This document shows positions 12,318 through 23,991 of a stretch of DNA of 64,000 bases, piece after piece. The first letter of the stretch is position 1, and each line of letters begins with the position of its first letter. The stretch is taken from NCBI RefSeq assembly GCF_032854445.1, contig NC_088295.1, positions 64,649,249-64,713,248 on the forward strand, in the 5' to 3' direction. Origin of the DNA: Liolophura sinensis (lineage: Eukaryota > Mollusca > Polyplacophora > Chitonida > Chitonidae). The notes under the pieces are model-generated. The model saw only the letters and a list, made by a program, of their open reading frames with translations. It was not told where the DNA came from and made no database searches. A program made the translations under genes and the position numbers.

Positions 12318-13189
12318 CAAATGATTCATCTTCCAGTTATTTTTTTATCATTTTGCTTGAGGGCGAAGTGTGTTTTGGTGGGTAACCCACTCACAAGATT
12401 CCATGCAGAATTCATGGCACACACTTAAGAAAAACAAACTATCAGTTCGTTTTTTGTATCCAAATCCACTCAAACATTATTACTCGAGAATGTGGGGTTG
12501 CGCTAAATATCAGGTTTAGCTGAAAAAAAAAATTAAACACTGTTAACGAGAAAAGAAGAGGAGAAAAACGCAAGCTTAGTCCGACAGATGATTTGTAGTA
12601 CTGAAATGTAGTGATGTTATGGAAAGAACCCGGTAGAGTCAGTGTCACCCATGATGTGGAGTTGCGCGTGTTGGGGACTCTCTTTCCTTCTAGGCACATG
12701 AGCTGTCTGTACTGAAAGGGCCATATGCCATCAACACAATGAACGCTGCCAGTTGGGCATCGTATTTACAAAGCAACTTAAGATTAAGGTCATAAATTGA
12801 AAGTGCCCAAAAAGCCAAACTCACAACATGAAAGAACTCAAATTGATCTTGCAACACAGTCATGCAGTAAATAACCCAAAAATAAATGTACAAATTTAAA
12901 CCGCCAAGAGCAAAAGGTTTTATTGTAGTTGTGTTGTCTTAGGTCTTATTAGACGCTTGATAAACATGGACTCAGACGGTCAGTCCACGGTTTACTTATA
13001 TAGTTAGATGAAAAGCAGTGTGCACGCGACAACATTTTTGTTAAACTGAATTTTACAGTCCGTCGAACTTATGAAATTAGCCTCGGTATTTCACAGTTTA
13101 GTAAAACGTTTCTTAGTCATCAGAAAGACATGTTACTGGACAATACTTGCGGAGGACGTTATCCTTTGAGACAACCTAACGGTTGAAAA
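12318..13189. other. Unassigned sequence with a weak minus-strand acceptor
   Basis: On the minus strand a T-run ending tttttttttcag (near 12523) opens a 25-codon frame ending in TGA at about 12442 (SATPHSRVIMFEWIWIQ). It is short and unsupported, so it is not called as an exon. Confidence 0.35.
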
Positions 13190-13420
13190 TGCTGTTGATA
13201 CTTGAAAAGAGCTAATGCTATAAAAATCTGGGAGAATTTGACAAAGCTAAAGTTGGGCAAACTTTTTGGCATTTATTTCTTGACACAAGACAAAGTTAAT
13301 GACTGACAAAGTTGTGGCACTTGACAAAGTTTATCCTCGAGGAAGCTGTTGGCACTAGATAGGGTGACGATTGAGTTGATCCTTGACAATACTGATGCGT
13401 GAGAAATGCGATAGAACTGA
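13190..13420. repeat. Possible decayed tandem repeat
   Basis: The motif TTGACAAAGTT or GACAAAGTTAATG recurs with irregular spacing (near 13240, 13290, 13306, 13322), and related CTTGACAA or TTGAAA words extend on both sides. It may be a strongly degenerate array with units of about 20-30 bp. Confidence 0.35.
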
Positions 13421-13482
13421 CAACGGAAAACTGTACCGCACACGCAAAACATAGTAGTTGTTATGAATACAATTGCTTTTAT

Positions 13483-13590
13483 TGATTTATTTATTTATTT
13501 ATCTATTTATTTGATTGGTGTTTTACCAATTGTTGTAATCAAGAATATTTCACTTATACGACGGCGGCCAGCTTTATGGTGAGCGGAAAC
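13483..13590 (-). mobile_element. SINE 3' fragment
   Basis: This copy has the TTTATT-repeat tail, then ATTGGTGTTTTACC...AATATTTCACTTATACGACG and the GCCAGCTTTATGGTG segment of the SINE at 6346-6617. It stops before the tRNA-like head, so it is a 5'-truncated minus-strand insertion. A small internal change replaces the usual CGCCGTACT stretch. Confidence 0.85.
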
Positions 13591-15431
13591 ACCAATTTAA
13601 AAGCAATCAATTAGAATCTGAAGGCATTGTTTGATGGTATCGTTAATATTTTAGTGAAAACATTACAATCCTTCTCACTCCTATATGGCACTGTCGATTT
13701 AACTTTAAGTACAAAGCGAAAAAGCAACGGCTTATGGTGATAACATATAACCGCGTGGTGGAAAACATTCCTTTCTGAGTGGTCCGCATATTTGAAGACC
13801 ACGACTATTTGTTCTTATTCAAATCACATACCTTAACCCACCTTCGGATTAAATTAAAGCCTTATACGGAAATCCAGATTACAATAATTTGGGCACAACC
13901 TGAAATGTAAGTTTGGCCTTTAGTTTCGGTGCATCCAAAATTCAAAGGCGCATTTTCACTCATCTAGAAGTCATTAAATGGATTAACAAGGTTAGCACTG
14001 CCCTTAACAAGTCACGTTTGAGAGGGTAAATGAATACATCAGAGAAAATTGAAAAGCATTCCACAAGGCTTCATTTGGGCACTTTCTACTTTGGGCACAT
14101 CTTTTACCATCAAAGAAAGGTGTAATCTAAGTCCCTGCTAATCACCAGACTGCTCTACTCAGGCGTGGTATCGAGATCTGGGCTAAGCTGAACGAGTGTT
14201 TGTTTTCATCTGTCAATCATTTAGAACCCAGCTTCTCTAAGGCTAAAGATAGTAAGTCAGGAACCGTATCCTTCAACCCAGACTTTGTTGTAAGATTCAA
14301 TGCATACTATCGCCGTACTTACACGTCTATTGCATGGCTGACTTAAACTGCTTTATTCGACTTTTCATAATCCATCGAGAGTTTCAATGTATCAATGAAA
14401 TGGGCAGCAATACATTTTGCTGTAGTCTGACACAAGCTTATCAAACGCCTAATTAACTTGTTAAGCGTGTCTTTAGCGTTTTGCACGTTATGTTACCAAT
14501 TTGCACGCAAAAACCCGTTCCTTACATATTTAAGTTAAGCAAAAGACGAATTTATGATGATATTTCTAAGCTCTAGACATCATTAACCCTTGGCCAAGAA
14601 CAACGGATAGTGCGTGTTACTTGTCCTACAAGTACATTTAACGGCAAGAAGACGATCACGTCGACTTCGCAGCTGCAATCCACTCCTAGCTGTATTTACC
14701 AGCCATATCAATATACATACGATAAATATTTCAACTTTATCGACGTAAAGCCAAACGAAAGGCAGTATAGCAACCTTCAGCAATCTTCGCAAATGAAAGT
14801 CAATTCCAGCCGTAATACATGGAATATGCCACTGCATGTTGATGTTTCACTGAAGGCTTGCCATCTCCAATAACACTTTAGATCTGGACGTTTCTTTTTT
14901 ACATATAAGAAATTTATGCAAGCCGATATATCGTGCTTCCAGAAAAGCCTTGAAGTCCCACGCTGGCACTCGTGCATAACACGCTGGCCTTAAACCCCAC
15001 TGATCAGACCCTTTCCAGTGAGGTCCCGGATTAACGTTCAGCTCACGCCGCATGGTTTGGCCATGTATCGAAATCAAGAGGTTTGGATATATGAACAGTT
15101 GCAAGCATAGCGCAGCTGAGACACATGCCTTATTATCCACAACTCATGTACTAGCATGATACACGATATGAGTACTGACTCCACTCATGTCCAGAACATT
15201 CTTAGCGTCTTTCCAACATCTTTCCATCGAACTGTTGACTGCTTCTCTCTGCATGATTCCGTCCTAATTTCGTACTTTTATATACTTTCTTGGTTCCTTG
15301 ATGGCTTGACTTTGTGATTATTGACCTGGAGAGCCCATTTTGGTTGACGGTTATTACACAAATGTCTGTTTGGATACATAGATTGTCAGGCACCTGTCGA
15401 AAAGTAATGGTTTAATCGCCGTTCCCTTTAC
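13591..15431. other. Unassigned sequence
   Basis: Overlapping short open frames at 14583-15140 on both strands have no recognisable product. No RNA gene or intact repeat was seen. Confidence 0.5.
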
Positions 15432-15502
15432 CTATAAACATGCCCGCCATCATACAAGTGACGTTTTCTTGAGTAAGACGTTAAATACCAATGGAATAAA
15501 TC
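15432..15502 (+). mobile_element. Degenerate SINE 3' end
   Basis: GCCCGCCATCATACAAGTGA, then TTCTTGAGTAAGACGTTAAA and TACCAAT follow the order of the 3' end of the SINE at 6346-6617, in plus orientation. It is clearly decayed and only the tail region can be aligned by eye. Confidence 0.6.
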
Positions 15503-18032
15503 GTAAAGGCTTTGCAAACTTTCCGGATAACATACATCAGTTGTACATACTTCTCGGATCAGGCATGATTTAATTGGTATTGCCTAAAGCTATAGACGCG
15601 TCGATTTTCTTACGAATGCTTATTCATCTTATAAAAGCTTTCTTAGAAATACTGTTTCCGCCGAATCTTTGACCTTAGCAAGTACTCTGGGACCACTGTA
15701 AAAACAACCGTTGGTTCCCATTATAACAGTGCGTAACGAGAATAGGAAACCAATTAAGGTAGCAGACTAGTTTAGTCCTTTAGTAGGGGCGAAAGTGTTT
15801 GGTAAGAAATTACCTTCTGATAAAGGTTGTGTCCTACAGCCCAAGGGCTTTTAACAAGACGCACTGCCAAGAGGTGGTACTGAGTGGAAATGGCGCTCAC
15901 TTCCGAGGACTAGAGCTAAATGCACAATAAATATAAAGGACCCATTTGCCTAAGATAAATACACATACCTACATCGTGGGTGGAATTGTCAAGCTGAGTT
16001 CTAGGCAAATCACAGATATGTCAGAGGGAAAGTTAATGTCCTTGACAACACATAGGTAGCAATGATGGAACTACAAAAGGATTTGCATGGACAGGTGCAT
16101 GGGAGTTAAACCGTTTTGTGAGTTACTTTTGTTAGCAGGAATGGCACCGTCGTACGAAGCGTGGGGAGAACACGTATAAGGATTAACAACGACAATGCCT
16201 AAATAGAGAGTTCACAGGGACAGAACTAAAAGAAAACTAGCGACATTTAAGCGCATGGCAATAGATATCTTTATTAAGAAATAGCTTCGCAGCCAAGTAT
16301 TACTTGTAGGCATGAATTATGAAAACTGCTGAAAGAACACTGATCAGCCACAAGTAATAAAGCAATACGCCAAGCAGAAAGTTAAACCTATAAAGTAGTC
16401 GACAAATCCTGACAGGTCGAGACGAAGTACTAGGATTTGTACGGGATCATTATATGAGCTGAGAGAACTTTTAACACGACATAAGGAAATGAGACGAGAT
16501 GTTAGTGTTTGATTTCCATCTCAAGACAACTTAGTAATTGTAGGTTTGAATTAACTTTCTGAGTAAAGTGCCACTGGCACAAATGTCCTGTCTGCACAAA
16601 AGCTTCTCCACGCTCATAGTTTACAGCACACGCGGAACGACGTTAATCACGAATGGACAGAAATGCGATGCCTCCAGCCAGTCACACAATCTTGTCACGA
16701 CACAAACTAGACAACCACCTTTCTGTGTGTCACTGGGTATGTCGGAATCTCCCACCGTAAAAAGTTGCACTAAGCTACGAAGCCCACGCTAGCGAGATCA
16801 GAACTTTAAACACACTGCTTTTAAATCAATGTGTATTAAAATGTTGAAAGCAAATTCCACGTACTTGTTAAAAGGCCTACACCACAGGCATACACGTTAC
16901 GGTCTCCTTCAAAGTGAAGTTCATTAGAATGAATTATCGAGACGGTATAATGTTCAGAAAAATACCATAGAAAATACCTAGTAACCTGTCTCAAGGTAGC
17001 TACCATTCCAAGTGTTTCAAAGCGGCATATTTTTTTTAAAAGCAATATTTAAAGAAATCGAAATGTTTCAAGTTCTTGCAAAAACACATTTGTCTGACCA
17101 CACTCCCAGCATGCATGATCGTCTGTTTCTCAGTTTCCACATCGCATGAACCATGACCTTCAGTTAGCAAGGTCATTAGGCACACGTTAAGATTATTGAT
17201 GCGCACTGACACGCCATCTTTGCTTAACTTAAACAGAATTAGTCGTGGCTGTTCAGGATTGTCGGTTTAGGCACACTATTTTAGGCGGCTATTGTTTACA
17301 ATCTCTCACAGAAAAATACCATACATGCCTTTATCCGTTACACATTTCTACACAAATGTAAACATTAATCATTTAATGAATAAGGAAATATATTAATGTA
17401 CAGTAAACAGGGTAGACATCACACAAGAAAAAACAATTACCACTGATACTGGAAGGATAATTTACTAGAAAACCATCACATTGAACTGGTATTGCTCTTT
17501 ATTCAGCGCTACCCAAATGCCTACAGTATGCATTGTTAAACTAAAATGACAACGGCTATACAATATTTGATATCAATTCACATATGAATATTTGCACCAG
17601 TAGTACGTCAAGTCTAATTGTACTTTACATGTATTTGTGTACCTACTCTGAAGCGCCACGAACTAACCAAATATAGCATTCAGTCCTGTAAATCCGTGAA
17701 AGCCAAGGAGCCGGACAAGCGTCTTGTTCTTCAGTTAACGCCTTGCTAATGACTGTATGAATAGTAGACAAAGGCCATACGCTAGGTACCAAAGCCCTTC
17801 AGGACATGTCATGGCTACATATCCCATACCTGTGAGAAATGTCTCAAGACAGTAATGAAGATGGAGGTCCAGCTGTTGAAGGAGTGTAAAGTAGGACAAA
17901 CAGTCGAGTTAATTACAGACTGCATGATGATGAAAGGACAGCGATGTTTTACTCTGTCAAAGAGCTGTCTTGACACGTAGATAAAACAACGGCGTCCGTT
18001 GAGAGATTCTTTATACGCCTCAAAGAAACGTG
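15503..18032. other. Unassigned sequence
   Basis: No supported feature. The minus frame of 173 codons that ends at 17815 begins inside the 54-bp array and runs out of it, so it is not treated as a gene. Confidence 0.5.
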
Positions 18033-18934
18033 TTGGTAAGATTTCCTTAATTGAGGCGTGTACACCAACTCTGGTATGTCTGACATAAGCGTCCTTGACC
18101 TGACTGAGGCGTGTAGACCCATATTTAGAACGTGACATAAGCGTCCTTGACCTAACTGAGACATGTACGCCTATGTCTGATATGTCCGACGCAAGCGTCC
18201 TTGACCCGACTGAGGTATGTACACCCATCTCTGGTATGTCTGAGGTAAGCGTCCCTGACCTTACTGAGACATGTACACCTAGCTCTGGTGCGTCCGAAAT
18301 AAGCATCCTTGGCCTGACTGAGACGCGTACACCCACCTCTGGAATGTCCGACGTAAGGGTCGTTGGGCTGACTGAGATGAGTACACCTGTCTCTGATATG
18401 TCTCACATAAGCGTCCTTGATCTGACTGAGGTATGTACACTAATCCCTGGTATGTCTGACGTAAGCGTCCTTGACCTGACTGAAGCGTGTACATCCATCT
18501 CTGGTATGTGTGACATAAGCGTCCTTGATCTAACTGAGGCATGTACACCAATCTCTGGTATGTCCAACATAAGCTTCCTTGCCCTAATTGAGACTTGCAC
18601 AGCCATCTCTGGTATTTCCAACATATGAGTCCTTGACCTCACAGAGACGTATCAACCCATCTCTGGTATGTCCGACATAAACGTGCTTGACCTCACTGAG
18701 ACGTGTACACGTTTCTCTGGTATGTCCGACGTAAGGGCCCTTGGCCTGACTGAGGTGAGTACACCTATCTCTGGTATGTCTCACATAAGCGTCCTTGACC
18801 TGACTGAGGTTTGTACACCTATCTCTGGTATGTCTGACATAAGCGTCCTTGACCTGACTGAGGTTTGTACACCTATCTCTGGTATGTCTGACATAAGCGT
18901 CCTTGACTTGACTGAGGTATGTATACCCAAGAAT
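18033..18934. repeat. 54-bp minisatellite, open on both strands
   Basis: About 16-17 copies of a 54-bp unit containing CTGGTATGTCTGACATAAGC, then GTCCTTGACCTGACTGAGG and TGTACACC. Since 54 = 3 x 18, the plus strand stays open for 151 and 94 residues as an 18-residue repeat (GMSDISVLDLTEVCTPIS). Several minus-strand frames are open too (173, 120, 90 residues). Many differences between units change the amino acid and two units have indels. I see no start context or flanking exon. A repeat-only origin is preferred. Confidence 0.93.
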
Positions 18935-21242
18935 AATAGACTGCATGAATAGCCTGACGTAAGGGTTTCATACTTTAGCCAGGATGACGTTTCCGTTAAC
19001 GATGCTTTTACGGTGAGGTGCAAATGGCCAAGAACAAAGACAACTCAACTTATGTTAAAAAAAGAATATCCTATTACCTTATTAAAATAAATATTAATAC
19101 AAACATACTCGCAATGAAGAAATGTATTGTTCGTTAAACGATGGCGTACAATTCCGCTGAAATCTCCCCTCAAAACAAACGGTTTATTAGCATGATAGCA
19201 ATCAACTAGTTCAGGGAAGTGCGGTTTTACTGAAGACAGAGCTGGTATATAACAAGAGTGGCGAGAGTTGATCCCTTTTGAAATGTGGCATTCAGAATGA
19301 AGTAGAAAGGTACTGCGTGAGCGTTTGACTTTCGCACAGATTAGCCAATACAAAAAATCTGTGGACCACAGTTCAGAAGAAACTTTGTCTTATTTATTTA
19401 TGACCTTGCCGGAATTGGTAGTGATTATACAAACAATATTATTGCGTTGGTATGAAATGTGCAGGTTGGCTCCTCTGTATAGATGAAGGCTTGCACATTA
19501 TTTAAGAGAAGCGACGTGTTATAATTTCAAACCCGTGTTTTTTGGCAAGTGTTAGCTCTGGTTTAACTCAGTCCCGTCCCGTGATTTTACAAAAGATTGA
19601 GATTTGTGATTTACAAAGAACAAAAAAAAAACTTCAAAATAATTTTTAAAAACACGAAAATATTAGGAATTCGTAACTTTTTTCAAAGATGATCTCTGAG
19701 GGTTTGACTGTGGGACACACGCTGGCAATAACTCGTGACGAGAACTCTCACAACAACGCAAATTAACCTCCAACTCGAACGATTAACAGCGCTAGGATGA
19801 GGTCATACGAGGACTCGCAGCATGCTGGGATAATTTATGAGGTGGGTGAAGTAAGGTAGTGACTTTTAAAAGAATCAATTGGATGTGTGCCGTATCGCTA
19901 TCTACATCTGTTCTCTGGCACTCATCTAACTCCAGCGGCTGACACTGCGCGAGGTATACCCCGATGGAAGCAACCCACTAAATAAACGACTTGTGCTCAG
20001 TTGAGCTCCTCGATTTTGCAAGCAGTTCCAAATGGATAGGAAAAGTCCGCTAAGTAGAATAAAGTGCTCAGTTGACATTTAAATCAATGACACGACGTCT
20101 AGCTTGTTTTTTTTCTTATCGCCGTCACAAATGAAATCGCTGTTCCAGGCAACACGACGGTCATATTAGCCTCAGTACCTGAGGGACCGTGCAACTACTG
20201 TGCGGAGTACCTATCGCCAAGGCAGTCATCCATCAATGAGAAGTGACCCCAGCAAGGTAGCGACCCATGATTGGCCATTAGTTCCCCACCACTGTCCAGA
20301 ACATGCCGGTCTCATTACAGACCATGGTATAAGCCTTTAACAAGACTGTACGAGCTGTAGGAAGAAAATGTGGTGGGGAGATAATCACTGCTGGGAATGG
20401 TTATTATTGCTGGCCGTTTGGGGACAAAAACATCTCTGGAATAGTCGGTGCTGCAGCCGGTATAAATCCTTTCTTTAATTTCAGAAACTCTGAACGAAAT
20501 TATTAAAATTATTTAAATGACCAAATGAAAATGTGGAAGTTCTTCGCTAAACCACACAACGGCTTTGATTTTAGCAACTGTCTTTGTACGAGAAGAGTCA
20601 TGTTTCCATACACCGATTGATGATGCAGTCGGGGAAATCAGGAACAAAAAGAACATATGTTTAACAACAAAACATAAAACTACACGAGTTAACCATTGAT
20701 ACTTTGGGCTAATATTTAGGATCCTTTGAAGAGGAATTCAACCTATATCACTTTCTTAAAGCTCCTTTCACGGGAATAAAATGTGACGCTGTAAACACAA
20801 AGGTATGTCTTACCTAGGCTTATATTTGTAGATTTGCAGACATTTGAATCAAATCAATTTCGGAATTATACTTCAAAGAATTTTTTTGTCAAAAATCGAG
20901 TCGATCTTGCGTAACATTTGAACCCAATAAGGAACAACTAAAACCGCAAGGATTTTTCCTGGCAACGTTCATTTATGTTATATACTGTCTGCAATCCAGA
21001 AAGCAAGCCTATAACTCGCCTTTCCATGTAGTTAACTTGCAAAAAATGTAACCGGAGAACGTCAAGGCCAGAAGCTAAGCATGCAATGGGAAAGAAAAAA
21101 ATCATGGCACTTACCTGTTTAACGCAACGCCTCCTGCCTAGAAATAGATGTACCTCTTCTGTGGTGGAGGTAATTTCCTGATCAATGCACAGTAATGTTC
21201 CTCGGCAGCTTATCCTTAAGCCTGTTTTTTTTTCTTTTTCAG
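18935..21242. other. Unassigned sequence
   Basis: No feature supported. Several TATA-like words occur (for example TATAAATCC near 20470) without an associated gene. Confidence 0.5.
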
Positions 21243-21525
21243 CACAGGTTTACGAACTGTTGTTGGTGGTTTTGGCTGTAAGCTGTTGTTAGAATCCCTC
21301 GCTCTTCAGATGAATTACGGCGATGACGTTTTTGTCGCTGAGTATACTCCAAAGAAGGGTCTAAATTTAATCCAATTACAGATGTTATATCCCGATGGCC
21401 AGCTACTTACAGGTCGATTTCTTGCGCAGTCCACTCCCAGGTGGCGGGTTTTGGTTTTCAAAAAATACGGAAAGAACCGAGAAAACGACAGACTCAGCAC
21501 AAAAAAAAAACCCATAGAGGGCTGA
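21243..21525 (+). CDS. Candidate exon, unknown protein
   Basis: A strong acceptor (ttttttttctttttcag, ending at 21242) opens a frame of more than 90 codons ending in TGA at 21523-21525. It begins TGLRTVVGGFGCKLLLESLA and includes NYGDDVFVAEYTPKKGLN and MLYPDGQLLTGRFLAQSTPR before a lysine-rich low-complexity tail. Possible internal donors are TACAG|gtcgat and CCCAG|gtggcg; the second would end the exon before the low-complexity tail. I do not recognise a domain. The length is only slightly above what chance gives in this window, so the acceptor is the main evidence. Confidence 0.28.
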
Positions 21526-23969
21526 TGACAGGAGATTTATCAATCTATCTCCTGAATTTGCGTATTTGCACTTTCAAAAATTCCCAAGCTCCAAATTCCT
21601 TGGCCAAAGGAAAGAGGGACGTCGAAGTCCAGATGAATCCTTAATATAAAAAAGACGATAAAAAGAAACTTTACTCTCCAATCGATGCAAGTAGCCAAGG
21701 TGTTAAACCAGACACTGCAGTGATCCTGAAACGTAGCTATCAACAAAGAAAACAAGTCGTGATCCAGGGTGTGTATAATCAGACAATTAGCTCTGATAGT
21801 GATCAGCGTATTAGCTACGTCACCATTCGCAGCTCAGCGAATCGTGTACTACCACTCACACGCACGCACGTGGTTTTGGCGACACGACCGTCGATAAACC
21901 CTCTTGAATTCATCCACTGGACGCTACCTGCCAGAGCACACAACAATTAGGGTTAGCTGTCTGTCAGATATGCCAGGGTAGTGGAGTAACAGACACAGTT
22001 CGTTGTGCACTACTGCCGCTTAATCTGTCCCAGGTCTATAGGAGTGTCGGCCAACTACGAAGCTGTCCAGAGCGGTGAAGAGAGATGAGGAGAAAAGAGC
22101 ATACAAGAAAATTAGTACTAATACATCAATGCATCAAAAATGAATTCTTCATTTTCACTGTCAACGGAAAAGACGCAGAAATATGGTGCTCAGTTGACAT
22201 GACTACGCTGTAAAAATCTATAATCTGGTATCATGTCATCGCAGGATGATTACGTCGAGGAGTAACGAAGCTGACAGTGAGTATGACAGGATGTCACTAA
22301 AACAATTTCAGCCAAATACGCCTTTTTCAATCAGTTTTTTGCACAAAAGACAAGAGTATTACTATGAAGTTGTTTTTCTACAAATTTTTGACAGTTGAAA
22401 CCTCTCACGTGTCAGTGGAGAAGAATCTCGCATACCAAATATGTCTACTGGCTTGCGACTATTAATTACATAGATTCAAAGAACAAAACTGGCTAAATCA
22501 ATATGTAAGTTTACAACGAAAAAATTAGCCACCATTCGATAAGAAATAATGAATTTCAATCATTTACACAGAAAACTCATCCCCATTTTGACAAATGGGT
22601 AGAAAAAGATGCATTGGTATAGTGAAAACATTGATAGGCATTCACAGTTTTATCAGACATTCTTAACCCAAGATTACACACCCATAAATAATATCAAGAA
22701 GCTGTTCGACTTCATGTTATATGTGATTGATCAAGCAATAGAGATGTTTATCCAGAATTTTTATAGCAGCGAATCCATTTCTTTGAAAATTAATAAGCAG
22801 GCCCATATTAAGATTCAAACAGGCCCTTGTAGAATGGGATATAAGCCTTATGAAGGGGTGGGGGTATTTGCATGCATACTTATCGTAACTAAGACGATTT
22901 CTACGTTGAATTATCTGGTGGAATAGAGTTTCTAGAAGACAATGTCCGTTCGATGACCATCGACCCATTTTACAAAGCTGTCGCAGCATGCGTCTGGCGT
23001 AACGTCCAACGCACCACCTAAGGAAGACGTGCATGTTAAACTCGTTTGATGTAGCGTTGGGATAACTTTCTAACATGGACCCAGGGCAACACGTAGTGAG
23101 AGATACGCATCCACGGCAAATGGGCTTGAAGTAACGTTGTAAGAGCTTCGTAAAACAGGTCCTATGTACACCCTATAGATCAAGAGGGAACTGAGACATT
23201 GAACACTATATCAATGGGGCCGATAACTTATGTTACTTCAAAGAGGGGCTGTTCATTTTGGCTTTGTATCTCAGTACAAATACGCACAGGGCACAAGTAC
23301 AATACTGATATTATGCAATGTCCAACAAAAATCCCCAAAGCGCTTTTTTAAATACACAGAGGGCATTGTCAGTATAAAGTGATAAGGGCTTTTAGTTGGG
23401 AAACATTTCTTTCATCCTCTCTGAATTGTCTGTTTATCGGTCAGTTAGTTTTCGAACATGCTATATTTCAACATGGCCTGGACCATTCAATTAAAAAGGG
23501 GATTGGTGAGTGCTAGATTGACATGGACTGATATGCGGGCTGTCGCAGCTATTACGAAATAAGCTTGTTTTTTTTTTTTTTTTTTTACTAACAGTTACAA
23601 TTCTAACATATTATGTCAAGATAATATCTTTATCTTTGCCGAAAGTTAAAAAAAAACAAGGTACAAATAGAATAAAGATGTGGCTAAAAATGCTGTTAAT
23701 TATGCAAATAATACTATAAATCAATATGCAAATTTGTGCTACGATAAACATCAAATTATTTAGGCACAATTATCATCTCTGCAAAAGTTTGTGGATTTCC
23801 TTTCAATATGTTCAGAAGTATGATGACTCCAAACTGAGTACAGAGAGACTGACAGAGAGAGCCTTGGCAATATGCTTTATTTGTATTTGGAACTGGGCCC
23901 TGTATATGCATCTCTTGCGGAGGGTGACAATTTTGTTTCATCCATGCAGTCCAATGCATTTCAACAACA

Positions 23970-23991
23970 GGTTGTTGGGCTACAGCTGAAA
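23970..23991 (+). repeat. 22-bp exact repeat, copy 1
   Basis: GGTTGTTGGGCTACAGCTGA + AA is repeated exactly at 27750-27771. Flanks do not align well, so it may be the conserved core of an old interspersed element. Confidence 0.7.

Noticed and set aside
18173-18628. 151-residue frame of an 18-residue repeat as a gene
   Set aside because: A 54-bp array is open in several frames on both strands, and no start context or flanking exon is visible.
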